In this document: piece by piece, positions 31,282 through 42,757 of the stretch
Position numbering within the stretch: position 1 is the stretch's first letter
Layout of the letters: every line of letters starts with the position of its first letter
Source of the DNA: Axinella damicornis
Lineage: Eukaryota; Porifera; Demospongiae; Axinellida; Axinellidae
Assembly: GCA_963931865.1 (NCBI GenBank)
Contig: OZ007518.1
Location: 8,360,361 to 8,424,360, forward strand
Direction of reading: 5' to 3'
Length of the DNA: 64,000 bases
The notes under the pieces: generated by a model
What the model was told of the DNA's origin: nothing
The model's database searches: none
The model's input: the letters and a program-made list of their open reading frames with translations, nothing else
Translations under genes and position numbers: made by a program

Positions 31282-34200
31282 ATGGCACAACCTGGCAAAT
31301 TTGATTGGCAGCAGAAACTGGCCGAGTTCAAGCCGCAGCATCAGGAACCATTTCCCCACAACGTGGTAGACGGGGTGATGGTCCATCCAATAATCACACA
31401 GCAGCGTGTAGATGAACTGAAGACTCTCAACCTCCGCCCAGATGATGTCTTTGTTGTCAGCTACCCCAAGTCAGGTATATGGCAATGATGAAAGTTTGAG
31501 CCCATAGCATACAGTAGGTAGTGCAGGAGGGAGAGGAAGCTACCATAAGCCCACTATTAATTTTGTTGAATGTCAATTTCTCATACCCCGCCGCATGAAT
31601 ATTGCCCCTGCATGGAACTTGTCATTAGATGTTGAACTTCACCATCTACAGCAAGACAGCTCGCACACGCTGGTGCCTTTGCGAATTCACAGTTAGTTAG
31701 TGTATGTGTCTGCAAAGTAGTGTTTATATAGCAGATTTCCTGTTGAACACGCACATAATGGTAATGTCCGCCCGCCACATACTATTCTTGGGAGGTAATA
31801 TTCAGCAAAATCAATAGTGGCCTGTGTGCATGATGTACTGCTATTAAATAGCCCCGTCCATTGGGCACCAGGGGACAGGGCTTGCAGTTTGTGTCTATTG
31901 GGTACCAAGGGGTGGGGCTCACAGTTTATGTCCATTGGGTACCAAGGGGCGGAGCTTGCAGTTTGTGTCCGTTGGTAGTCTATCGAGCTTGACCAAATTT
32001 CTCTCGCTCCGGAAGTTGGGGGCGGGGCGTAGGGAAGAGCGAGAGAAGGTCTAGCAGATGTCATTGGTATGCATGAGGTACCGACCAATCAGATTCTACT
32101 GAGCGATTTTCAGCCAGTAGTAACACGTGCAAATTATGCGTTCGCTAAGTAGTTGTGAACAGTTGTGAGTTTTGCTGATCGGACAATGGCGTTGTTCAAG
32201 ACTTGGATAGCTGAAATATCAACTAACCCATCGCTTATTACCCGTGCTGTGGAGGAAGGACTACGGTCATATGGGCTATGAAAGAATAAAGCCCGAGCTA
32301 CGCGGAGTTCTCACTGTGGCTTCGGCTCGTTTCGTGATGCAAGCGGACACAGAGGAACTTTTGTGTAGCTTCTGAACAAGCTCTTTCCTGGAGCATTCAA
32401 AGCGCTCTTTCTGTTTCGCGGCTTTGAGTATGCTACCTCGGCAAGACACACACACAACCTCGGAACACAGTCTTGCAGGTAGCTAAATCATCAACAACTG
32501 GTTTCAGTTGGCGATACAACTCCGTCGACCCACCTCCTTTCTGCATCCCCTCCCGTAATCGATATCGCTCTTTGGGCAGATTACCAGCTTTACATAGCGC
32601 ACAAACAACAGCCATCTCACTATACGCCATGGGCTCCTATCCTCGAGCCTCACTGCACTGCACTACGATCAAGTTCTATCACGTGGAGATACTGCGGTTC
32701 AATTAACGTGACCGCTAAGTAGTTCTACGTCAGCACCTCATGCATACTAATGACATCTGCTAGACCCTCTCTCGCTTTTCTCTCCGCCCCGCCCCCAACT
32801 TCCGGAAAGCGAGAGAATATTGGTCTAGCTCGATAGACTAGTCCGTTGGGTACCAGGGGGCGGAGCTTGCAGTTTGTGTCCGTTGGGTACCAGGGGGTGG
32901 GGCTCAGTTTATGTCCCTTGGGTACCAGGGGGCGGAGCTTGCAGTTTGTGTCCGTTGGGTACCAAGGGGTGGGGCTCACAGTTTATGTCCATTGGGTACC
33001 AGGAGGCGGAGCTTGCAGTTTGTGTCCGTTGGGTACCAGGGGGCGGGGCTCGGAGTTTGTGTCCGTTGGGTACCAGGGGGCGGAGCTTGCAGTTTGTGTC
33101 CATTGGGTACCAGGGGGCGGAGCTTGCAGTTTGTGTCCGTTGGGTACCAGGGGGCGGGGCTCGGAGTTTGTGTCCGTTGGGTACCAGGGGGCGGGGCTCG
33201 CAGTTTGAGTCCATTGGGTACCAGGGGGCGTAGCTCGCAGTTTGTGTCCGTTGGGTACCAAGGGGCGGGGCTCGTAGTTTGTGTCCGTTGGGTACCAGGG
33301 GGCGGAGCTTGCAATTTGTGTACACATACCGTATAGAGGGATATTTTAGTAGATGCAAAATTTCGTATAAATGGCCGTAAGCCCCTCAGTAGAAATTTTC
33401 GTATTTTAATTTTCGTATGCATCTGCGCATTGCCACGCCCCCTAGTACTATGCATACGTAAGTGTCGTCTAATAGCTGTTTTCGGTTGAGTCAATGCACA
33501 ATGGTGAGAGGGTACGTCTACAATGCTGATATCTGGGCTTCTGTTGTTGGCAAAAATGACCAATAGCCGCCTGGTTGGCGGCATACTCACCGATCGTTGC
33601 TCAGCTCAGTGAGCTTGACTTACCGGTACTTTCATTAGTCGCACTTGCCACGTTGAGTCTCGTTATCGTAGCAGCCTAATGGGTGTAGACGGATCCACTG
33701 GAGTCTGGAAGGCCGTTCGAAGGCTAGAAATACCATTATAAAACGCCATCGCTTGCTCGCCGCTTCCATGTGTTTGATTGTCCGTTCAAAATTTGACGTT
33801 AAAATTTCGACGGTTAAAATTTTCATTTTCGTATCTCGAGGCTTCATACGAAATATACGTAAATTAGCACCGTACGAAAATTTCCCGCTATTATACGGTA
33901 CATATGCAACTGGTACTAATATCCGTCATCTTGAACAGTTTGTGTTATACATTTACCAGTGGCCACGTCACTGATATCAGACATGCCCTAGGCAGATGCG
34001 ATAACCCCAATTCTCACAGACCAGTAGACAAGCGTGCGGTGCGTCCAGGGCTTGCAGAGCTGGAGCAGCTACATCTGGAGTCAAACAGTCAGCGCAGTCG
34101 ACTTCTGTTTATGCTGCAACTCCACGATAGTCCCGCATTAGCAGAGGCTAGGGTACAAGTGAGTGAGGCCTTCAGGGCTTGCAGAGCTAGAGCAGCTACA

Positions 34201-36352
34201 TGTGGAGTCGAACAGTGAGTGTGATCGACATGTTTATCTCAGCTCCAAACTCTCAAATTCACACTAGCTAGATAGAGTGTAAGCACGTGGTCAGGTTACG
34301 CATGTGGCGTGCACACGAGGCATGACTGGATACGTATTCCTAGTATAAGAAAATATCTCCCTGGTTGCTTGGCTAGGATTTACACGATAAATGCTGACAA
34401 GGGGAGGGGGTGTTGCCGGCAAAAGAGAAGGTTGTTTTAACCAGGCTCTGGTCACTACAGTTGCATCTCAGTGCCTCCTCCACTGATCATGGAATGGACC
34501 CACAACCACAAATGTTGTGTAGCTTCACTTCGTAATCATAGGTATGATTGTTCACCATCTGTATGTCTGTTGGAGGACCCTACAATAGACTAAACAGGCC
34601 TACTAGGTTTTCCTATCTAATAGGATTGCACTTGTGCACGGGGCCACCGTTCACTTTTTTGCCGACGCAATCCCCCTTTTTGCCTTGACCTGTGATCTGA
34701 ACCAACAACCAACCATGACGTAATAATGACGTGTTCGTAGTATACGGAGGTATACGATCCACAAAATAAGATATACGGAGGTGCACGAATAATGGACACG
34801 TGCAATGAAGGTTGACGAGCACGTTGACAGTCCGAGGCCGTGGAAGAAGCGCGTCCTCCTGCCAAGAAGCTCTGCAGTCGTGGGGCAGATCTCTCATCAC
34901 TGAGCGTATATCACGTCAGAAAACACTTGGCTGGGTCGAATCACTTGAAGGTACAGGCAGCGAGTGGGCTGCGGGCGCCCACGTTCACCAAGAAGACGCC
35001 TGTGGTGCAGCGGGCCCGTGCGCAGAGCTGAAATTGAGGTAGCGAGAGGGCCTAGGGGGGCAGTTATGACGGCATAAAAGGCTAGAATCCCTGCAAGTAC
35101 TAAATTGCCACTCCGAGTACTTTTTTGCCAGAGGGGAGAAACAACCAACCAACTAAAGTGGCATTGCGTCTGGCAATTTGGTAACTGTGGCCCCGTGCAC
35201 TTGTGTGCTCTATAGTGGAGGAGATATATAGCCATTTAGATGCAACCGAGGTGACCAAAGCCTGTTTAGAATAATCCCATCTCTTTACAGTGTGCCAATG
35301 CAGTGGAGGGGCAATGAAAGCCAGAAATGAATTTATGGATCACCTCCCAAAAGTTCAATTAAAATCGAGCTAGCTCCACTCTTTCCTGGCCTGCAGCCTG
35401 GACCGGTTTGTGGTACAATGTCATGGGTCATCATCAGCAGGCACCGCTCTGGTGGAAAGTGACAACTGCATGCAAGGCCTTTTTATATTCAACAGGGACA
35501 TATAAATGCATGTAACAGACATAATGCCTGCCTCACCAGGATGGTAGCTGTTGTCATGTTATCCAGAAGCTAGGTTGGTAGAAAGCTGTCTCTCAATATT
35601 GACAGCAACTTCAATTGTAAGTCTCTCATATCTCACCATCAGGTACAACTTGGGTACAACACATTGCCAACTTGATCAAGAATCAAGGAGAGGATGACGA
35701 TAAGAAGCTAACGGACTCTGCCCCATGGCCAGAGATTGGCATGATTCCAATGAAAATGATCAATGAGATGCCTTTCCCTCGAATCTTCAAGAGTCATTGT
35801 CCTTACAACATGATGGCGGGTGGACTGCCACAAACCAGCCCAGCAAAGTACATCTACATTGCAAGAAATCCCAAGGATACCGCAGTGTCCTTCTATTACT
35901 ATGTGCTGGGATTTCTCCACAACGAATACTCACAACCATGGGAGCACTTCTTCCGATTGTTCATGAATGGGACAGTGAGGTATGGTCTGTGGTTTGACCA
36001 TGTGTTGGAGTGGTGGAAGCACAGAGATGCAGAGAACATTCTCTTCCTGAAGTACGAAGACATGAAAAAAGATCATCGTGGAGCGGTGAAGAGAATTGCT
36101 GAATTCATGGGGTACGATCTGAAGGAGGAGGTCATTGATACGATCATGGAGAAATCAACGTTTCAGAATATGAAAGCAAACCTTGTGAGCGCTGAAATTG
36201 AAATACTACGAAAGCCAGATGCACCACACTTTTTTCGAAAGGGGGTTGTTGGTGATTGGAGGAATCACTTCACACCAGAGCAAACTGCTGAGTTTGATGC
36301 AGTCTATGCTGAGAAGATGAAAGGATCTGGATTGGACTTTGATCGGAATTAG
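31282..36352 (+). CDS. SULT gene 6: cytosolic-type sulfotransferase, class B1
   Basis: Exons 31282-31474 and 35643-36352, phase-1 intron of 4,168 bp, 300 aa. It starts MAQPGKFDWQQKLAEF after the same GC-rich leader as gene 4. YPKSGTTW is at 61-68, catalytic His116 in KSHCPYN, RNPKDTAVSF and RKGVVGDW are intact. The substrate loop VLGFLHNEYSQPW is identical to class A gene 7 rather than to its sister gene 4, which suggests gene conversion between classes. The C-terminus is GLDFDRN. VMVHPIITQQ in exon 1 replaces the common VMVPPFITQQ. The intron is the largest of the set and holds minisatellite, mariner-like and hAT-like insertions, but the splice ends are consensus. Confidence 0.9.
31850..33325. 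repeat. 37-bp minisatellite in SULT gene 6 intron, interrupted by an element
   Basis: About four units at 31850-31975 and about thirteen at 32841-33325, separated by the 865-bp element at 31976-32840. Unit spacing is exactly 37 bp between GGGTACC landmarks at 33031, 33068 and 33105. Confidence 0.93.
31976..32840. mobile_element. 865-bp TAG...CTA element with >100-bp inverted ends
   Basis: TAGTCTATCGAGCT at the left and AGCTCGATAGACTA at the right. The arms extend through GGAAGTTGGGGGCGGGGCG and GTCTAGCAGATGTCATT. GTCCGTTGG flanks both sides (31967-31975 and 32841-32849), a 9-bp target duplication inside a minisatellite unit. A 31-codon frame MALFKTWIAEISTNPSLITR starts near 32186. The 9-bp duplication and long arms are MULE-like; no transposase is present. 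Confidence 0.85.
33329..33898. mobile_element. Mariner-like element in SULT gene 6 intron
   Basis: Same as 22224-22790 in gene 4: TA-CCGTATAGAGGGATATTTT at the left. The right end reads CCCGCTATTATACGG-TA with a 3-bp insertion in the terminus. The internal MVRGYVYNADIW start is conserved. Confidence 0.75.
34637..35197. mobile_element. 561-bp hAT-like element in SULT gene 6 intron
   Basis: CACGGGGCCACCGTT at the left, AACTGTGGCCCCGTG at the right, with CACTTGTG on both sides (34629-34636 and 35198-35205), an 8-bp target duplication. The gene 12 intron has the empty site ATTGCACTTGTGTGCTC at about 63208. Short internal frames (for example 34840-35031, GTG-started) resemble no family I know. 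Confidence 0.88.
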
Positions 36353-36504
36353 TGTCGATTCAAGCTATTAATATATTTTTAGTTGGTGTTTGCTTGGGAT
36401 AGTCATGTTATTGCTGACTATGTCGATTGGTTTCATTGTACAACTCTCAGGCTGTTAACAAAAACCCTGCTCCTATAGGTATAGAGTTTGGCACTTAACT
36501 CTTC

Positions 36505-36543
36505 CACATCTCCCCCCACTCCCCTCCCACCCCCTTGCTCCCC

Positions 36544-36579
<36 letters not shown>

Positions 36580-36720
36580 ACTCCACTCCTCCCCCTCTCC
36601 CCACCTCTTTCTGCTCTCCTATATCTCTTCTTTCCTCCCCTCTTCTCTTTCCCTCCCTTGTTTTGAGCTCCTCTCTAGCCCTCCTCTCTTCTCCTCCCCT
36701 CTTCCTTTCTTCCCTCTCTA
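36505..36720. repeat. C-rich tract with ~34-C run after SULT gene 6
   Basis: The same duplicated-unit tract as after genes 1, 2 and 4, with a C run at about 36546-36579. Confidence 0.9.
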
Positions 36721-37104
36721 GAGTTGGTCACCAGATGTTATGTGCCCCCATCTCCGGCCTACATTTCCTGCCATAAACAGCTGCGGACCAACAGCAGAGT
36801 TCACTTTTATGGTGATTGTATTGTAACCTCTTGTCAATTAGGATAAGATCTGGCTATCATATAATCTATAGTTGCAATGTCTAGAAGCTAGAGTGCTTGG
36901 AGGTTCACAGGAGAATGGCGGCACAGCACTATAGCAACACTGCAGGGTGACTCAGAGGGCAGTAGCTATGTTTGTATGCACACGTTATCTCTGCTTATCA
37001 GGTGATTACAAGACTTAGTATTTGACTATGCAGTCACTAAAGCAAGGCACGCCCCATACCCATGGAGTCAAAGAACAAATATAACAAGTCAACTCCATCT
37101 ACTG

Positions 37105-37212
37105 TAGCCTCATTGCCAGGGCATTCTCAACCCAGCATTTGTTGCTTGCAGTACTAATGTGGGATACTGCAAGTGACAAACGCTGGTGTGGGAAGGCCTC
37201 GGAGCGAGGCTA
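37105..37212. mobile_element. 108-bp TAG...CTA hairpin
   Basis: TAGCCTCATTGCCAGGGC at the left, GGCCTCGGAGCGAGGCTA at the right; the counterpart of 24856-24958. Confidence 0.7.
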
Positions 37213-38169
37213 CATCTACTGTATGCATTGTATACAGTAGCCTCATTCCCAGGACTACCTCCAGTTTAACAACTGAAGCTAGTACACAGTACCCTACACA
37301 TGCACGCCTGGCATTCTCCTTGCTGGGTTGCCATGGCAACAGGTGCCTGTGGCTCTGGAATAGTTGGATCAAAAGTCATACTTCAGCATGCATCACAGAG
37401 GAAGGAAGCGTATGAGATGGGGAATTGTCCAATACGCACTTGGATCGATGTGTTCGATGAAGAAGGAAGCCATCATTCGGGTCTGTTTACTTATTAAATT
37501 TTGTTAGCCCTCAAGACCTGGAATGTATATTGATTTGCATGTGAACTTGTTTGTGCAGTGTGATTTGTCATTAAATTTTTACTGGATTCAAGAGTACTCC
37601 AGATCTGTTAAAGTACACTACTATCTACAATGATTGACCCTGCACTAATCTAGCTAATACCAAAACAGCAGTCAGCAATGTTTTTTTCCTAATCTACTCC
37701 TGGAAGAGGAGGAAGGTGGTTGGAGATTCACAGGAGAATGGTGGTACAGCGCTAGCAACACTGCAGGGTGACTCAGAGGACAGCAGTACGTTTGTTGGCG
37801 TGCACTTGCCCCATCTGGGCCATACCTATGGAGTCAATCACCACAAGTGTATATGATAATGTGCATACTCTTACCAAAACAAGTGTTACCTTGTCTGCAT
37901 GTTGTGTGCCACTACGGCATTGTTTGGTAGCATACTCACACACTATACTATACTATACACACTCTATACTACTATCAATATCAACATAATTATTAAGATT
38001 TTAACTCATTACCTACTACTGCAAACAGCTTAAAGAAGCAGGAGAGCATGTACAAGTATTAACGCCTAATATTAAACCCCTTATATAAATTCTTATGGGC
38101 TTATGGGTATTCTCAGGGCTCATTCGGCTGCTACGGGGTGCAATGGGTTAATGTGTGTGTGTCTGTGCA

Positions 38170-38703
38170 AAGGTTGCTGATCTCTTCTATGTTGGCAGAT
38201 CATGAGCTTGAAGTAAGTCTGACACCGCTTATAGCCGCTAATAATAGCCACTTACTCACTGGGCCTCCTCAATATCTTGCAGGCTAGTAAGTGGGCTTTA
38301 TGCTCAATTCTGACTCAGTAGCTTATAGAGCTAGCTATAGATCTCTCTCACTATGGCCATTCTAGCAATCTGGAAAGGATTGAATCGATGCTGCGACCAG
38401 CTTGTTATCGAAAATCCTCATCAAAGATAACGTCGAGCTATTATTTACGTCTATAAGTACATGTATAACATTATTTTTTTCTATTGACAAATTGATTGCT
38501 GTATTGTAATATCTGCATGGTTGGTGATTAACTAGGCCTTGCATAGGTCTGAATTCCAACCCAATAATGTTGGTTCCCCATTTTCCCACTGTTAACCAAC
38601 TGTCATAGAGGGGGTCCCCATTTTCACTAAAGGGTCCCCATACTCCCGGGAATATGGGGACCCGGGGTCCCCATTTTGGGGGGTCCCCATATTCCCATGA
38701 CAC
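38170..38703. repeat. Dispersed ~0.5-kb repeat with GGGGTCCCC palindromes (inverted copy at 57566-58157)
   Basis: The whole block, from AAGGTTGCTGATCTCTTC through to GGTCCCCATATTCCCATGACACCGG, is found as the reverse complement 19 kb away. The last ~130 bp is a tandem of GGGGTCCCCATTTTCCC and CCCGGGAATATGGGGACCC, which forms many hairpins. The GTAGCTGAGCGAG/GCGAAGCTACT end that follows is also present at 49950-49995. It lies in an insertion absent from the gene 5 promoter region. Confidence 0.8.
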
Positions 38704-38859
38704 CGGACTCACGTAGGTGATTGAGGGGGAAGTAGCTGAGCGAGTGAAGCGAGCGAAGCTACTACTATACAATGTCATACTCTATAGCTATGGGGCATGC
38801 CTAGCTTTTAGTGACTGCATACTGTATTATAGCTATGCTATTGCAATAGACTGATTATA

Positions 38860-39040
38860 ATCAATCTATCATAACAGTATGCGAAGCATTTCAGTCATGA
38901 TCATAAATATGATCGGATGATGCAGTAACTACAATCATAGCTATGACTGTCATCACCTATCCCAGGACATGTGACCTATATTAGGAGCACATCTTGTGTA
39001 CAGCACTCTTCTCAGATCCACTGGAGCTAACTACAAACTG
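38860..39040 (+). promoter_or_regulatory. Class A promoter module and noncoding first exon of SULT gene 7
   Basis: ATCAATCTATCATAACAG, ATGACTGTCAT (38943-38953), GGACATGTGACC, leader ending CTACAAACTG before a GTGAGTT donor at 39041. The acceptor is at 39458-39459. Confidence 0.65.
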
Positions 39041-39495
39041 GTGAGTTAATAACTAGCTAGCTACTGCACTGTTATTCTGTACGGTATACTGACCTCACAA
39101 ATACTTCGGACTTTGGTACAAGAACCTCAATCATACGTAGCTATAGGTGCATAGCAAAGTCGCACATTTCAAATCAGTTTTAGACTGGCTTGATGCATGT
39201 GTAGCTATGCAGGTCGACTCCCAGGGAGACCAGCTAGGAATTTCCTGCTTGAAATTAATCAATCATTTGTAGCTATATATGTAGCTTGATATCCGTCGGT
39301 ACAATATCTGCTATATACTACAGCTAGCCCATTTCTGAATCTCAGGCTGTTAAAATGGCGGGCAGCACTTTTAAATCTAGGGCTGTCAGCTTTGAACTAG
39401 CTATAGCTAGCTAGCTAGCTACTTCAGAATTGAATGATGTAACCATGTTATCTCTCCAGAGTGGGTGATCTACCTGAGAGAACAAACCAAAAGCC

Positions 39496-40883
39496 ATGGC
39501 ACAGCCTGATATATTCCAGATAATGACCCAGCTCAAACCCGAGCGTCAAGAACCCTTCAACCACAACTTGGTAGACGGGATGATGGTCCCTCCGTTTGTC
39601 ACACAGCAACGTGTGGATGAACTGAAGACTTTCAAACTCCGACCAGATGATGTCTTTGTTGTCACCTACCCCAAGTCAGGTATATGGCAACGATGATCAG
39701 TTTGAACCCATAGCTAAGGTAACGAAAGGGATTTCCGGACAGTATTTTAATTCCGGACACGCCACTTCATGGCCCTTGCATTCACTCCGTTGGCAGTTCT
39801 TCCGAATTATGGTAAGTGCACATGCATACCCACCTTTGAACTTTCCAACGCTGTGCAGTTGTTTGTTCCCAGAGAGAAAAAAGCTGTTGCCGTGTCCGGA
39901 ATACCCTACTGTCCGGAAATCCCCTCCGTTATCTTATATAGCTAGTAGAACATAATGGAGAAGGGGCAGGAAGATACCTGACTCACGGCTGAATCATGAA
40001 CAGCGCATATGAACTACAAAGCACAGTGCGGGCATTATCTAGCCTCGTTCCCAGGCCTGGGACAACTGTCTCGGGCCTGGGAACGAGGCTAGAGTATTAT
40101 CTTAACCCGATATTGACAGCAGCTTCATTCTTGATCTCTCATATCTTTCATGTATTTGCACATGGTCCATTAGGAACAACTTGGGTGCAACAGATTGCTA
40201 ACCTGGTCAAGAATCAAGGACAGGATGACAATAAGAAGCTCGTGGAATCTGTCCCATGGCCGGACATGGCCTTTATTCCAATGAAAATGTTCAATGAGAT
40301 GCCATCCCCTCGAATCTTCAAGAGTCATAGTCCTTACGACATGATGGCGGGTGGACTGCCACAAACCAGCCCAGCAAAGTACATCTACATTGTAAGAAAT
40401 CCCAAGGATGTCGCTGTGTCCTTCTATTACCATGTGCTGGGATTTCTCCACAACGAATACTCACAGCCGTGGGAGCACTTCTTCCGATTGTTCATGAATG
40501 GGACAGTGGAGTTTGGTCTATGGTTTGACAATGTGTTGGAGTGGTGGAAGCACAGAGATGCAGAGAACATTCTCTTCCTGAAGTACGAAGACATGAAGAA
40601 AGATCATCGTGGAGCGGTGAAGAAAATTGCTGAATTCATGGGGTACGATCTGAAGGAGGAGATCATTGATGTAATCGTGGAGAAATCAACGTTTCAGAGT
40701 ATGAAAGAAAACCCTATGAGCGCTGATGTTAAAAAAGTACGAAAGCCAGATGCAACAGACTTTTTTCGAAAGGGAGTTGTTGGTGATTGGAGGAGTCACT
40801 TCACACCAGAGCAAAATGCCGAGTTCGATGCAGTCTATGCTGAGAAGATGAAGGGATCTGGATTGGACTTTGATCTGGTTTAG
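39496..40883 (+). CDS. SULT gene 7: cytosolic-type sulfotransferase, class A
   Basis: Exons 39496-39679 and 40174-40883, phase-1 intron of 494 bp, 297 aa. YPKSGTTW is at 58-65, catalytic His113 in KSHSPYDMM, RNPKDVAVSF and RKGVVGDW are intact. The substrate loop is VLGFLHNEYSQPW. FDNVLEWW replaces the common FDHVLEWW, as in gene 9. The second variable region is ENPMSADVKKVRKPDATDFF and the protein ends GLDFDLV. The promoter module, leader exon and intron hairpin are all present, making this one of the cleanest class A units. Confidence 0.93.
40040..40091. mobile_element. 52-bp TAG...CTA hairpin in SULT gene 7 intron
   Basis: TAGCCTCGTTCCCAGGCC pairs with GGCCTGGGAACGAGGCTA; same site as in genes 1, 3 and 5. 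Confidence 0.8.
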
Positions 40884-41214
40884 TGTCCTAGAATGTGATT
40901 TTTCTTGTAGCTTGCTAATACGCTTTTACTTGACAATGTGATATTTTAGTAGGTGCATGTTTGCTCGAGACAGTCATGTTACGATTGGCTATGTCAATTG
41001 ATTTCATTGTACAACTCTTTGGCTGTTAGCAAAAAAAACCCTGCTCCAAGAGCATTAATTACACACATAGACTATAGGCTATAGCTAAGTGTAGAAGAGT
41101 TGGAGGATCGAGATACAAAAAGATTGTGTACTTTCAGAATGAAAATGTTTCTCTATATATCATAAGGAAAGGAAAATGTCAGTCCCCACTCCAATTGCAT
41201 CGTTCACGGCTTAA

Positions 41215-41720
41215 CCCTTTAACCACCGAATTCTTCCCACCAAGACAACACATTTTCATGCATTCAGCGCACACCACTTTCGTAGGTACTCCTCTCCCAC
41301 AGCATTCGCTCCTCAGCGGCCAAACTTGGTGGGGCCCGCACACCTCTGACAATACCGTTAATGATATTCATGACCCCCACAAGCCCAGCAATCGGAGGTC
41401 AAAGGTGGATGTCAGCCAGATTTTCGCCCAGCATTTCCCTAAACTTGGGCCAGATCTGACTGATGGCACACCTTACACCACCAATTTTGCAGGTTTTCTT
41501 GAGGCCCCTGGGTGGGGTCTACGAATATCATTAGAATCAAAAATTCTCGGGTCAATGAATCTCATTAAAATCAAAAAAACGCCCACGACATGCTTGTATG
41601 TTTAGTGGGGGAGGCCCTAGGCCCTCTGAAGCCTTTTTGGTCTCTTTTTGGACTGACGAGAAGCCATACAAGTGCATAGGGTCTAAATGACGCCTATAGA
41701 CGTCAATGGGACTTAAAGGG
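41215..41720. mobile_element. 506-bp piggyBac-like element (TTAA target)
   Basis: TTAA-CCCTTTAA at the left and TTAAAGGG-TTAA at the right (TTAA at 41211-41214 and 41721-41724). A diverged inverted copy lies at 51981 to about 52375. A 159-codon frame spans its left part but shows no family motif and I treat it as chance. Confidence 0.75.
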
Positions 41721-41724
41721 TTAA

Positions 41725-42284
41725 GTCAGAGACATGGGATACAGTGTTGTTGGTGTATATTGAGTAAGTGCTGAATGTTGTGCACTGTGTTGTCTGGTCT
41801 CATTGGCCAAACATGGCCAGCTGACAATGAGCTGTCCTAGCGGCTAGGGACGAGATGTAAATTCACTCATAAATAGCTAGCTAGCTACTCCAAGGCTGTG
41901 GGAGGCTCCTTTGACTATATGTATACAGGGCAAGCCTACCTTTAGTGAGTATTGCGTGGAGATCATGTCAGCCATGATGCTACCATTGTGGTAGTAGCTG
42001 CACTGTCCCATCAACTATAGTAGGTAGCTAGCTAGTAACTGCATTATCCCATCAACTAGTTCACCCACTGAACTAGTTGATGGGAGCTGCACTCATCATC
42101 TAGTGCGTCCATCATCCAGTGCACCCCACTACCCCATCAACTATACGAGTACTACACCCACTGTCCCATCAACTAGTACATGCACCGCTGTCCCATCAAC
42201 TAGTACACCGCTGTCCCATCAACTAGCTAGTACACCTACTGTCCCATGATGCTGTCTGTGCTTGTCTATAAGTTCACCCTCTTG
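41725..42284. other. Intergenic with degenerate GTCCCATCAACTAGTA repeats
   Basis: From about 42000 to 42250 the motif CTGTCCCATCAACTAG recurs about eight times at irregular spacing. No gene seen. Confidence 0.6.
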
Positions 42285-42446
42285 GGCATGCTGTTATGAT
42301 AGACTGATAACGGTGTAATAACTATTTTTATCAGAGTCTAAACATGACAGTCATATGCAGCACCTGTTCCAGGACATGTGACCTGTTAAGTTTGTTATAG
42401 TACTAGTACTCTTCTCAGGCTTGGTCAGCCAGCTGTACTGCAACTG
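42285..42446 (+). promoter_or_regulatory. Class A promoter module and noncoding first exon of SULT gene 8
   Basis: CTGTTATGATAGACTGATAA, ATGACAGTCAT (42344-42354), GGACATGTGACC, a diverged leader ending GCAACTG before a GTGAGTG donor at 42447. The acceptor is at 42713-42714 after a T run. Confidence 0.6.
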
Positions 42447-42757
42447 GTGAGTGTATATAGCTAGTCTATAGCCAGCTAGCTAGCTACTGCACTGCTATGC
42501 TTCATGAAACACATAGACACATTTCTGATCAGTTTTAGACCACCTTGATATGTAGCTTGCTGCCTGCTGCTGTAGCTACACTGTCTGAATGGAGGCCATT
42601 TCCGAATCTCAGGCTGTTAAAATGGTGAACAACACTAAATGTATCCCTGTCAAGTTAGCTAAATGCCGCCTGATGTTAGTCACCATATATGATGTAACTG
42701 TTTTTTTTCTCCAGAGTAGCTAGGTGGTCTGCAAGCTGAGGGAACAAGCTCATAGCC

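Noticed and set aside
32725..33590. PLVPNGHKLQAPPPGTQ and CPLGTRGRSLQFVSVGYQ frames on both strands
   Set aside because: They arise from the 37-bp minisatellite; because 37 is not a multiple of three all frames cycle through the same peptide pieces.
41126..41605. 159-codon frame across the piggyBac-like element
   Set aside because: It crosses the element border at 41211, so it cannot be an ancient coding unit of either part.
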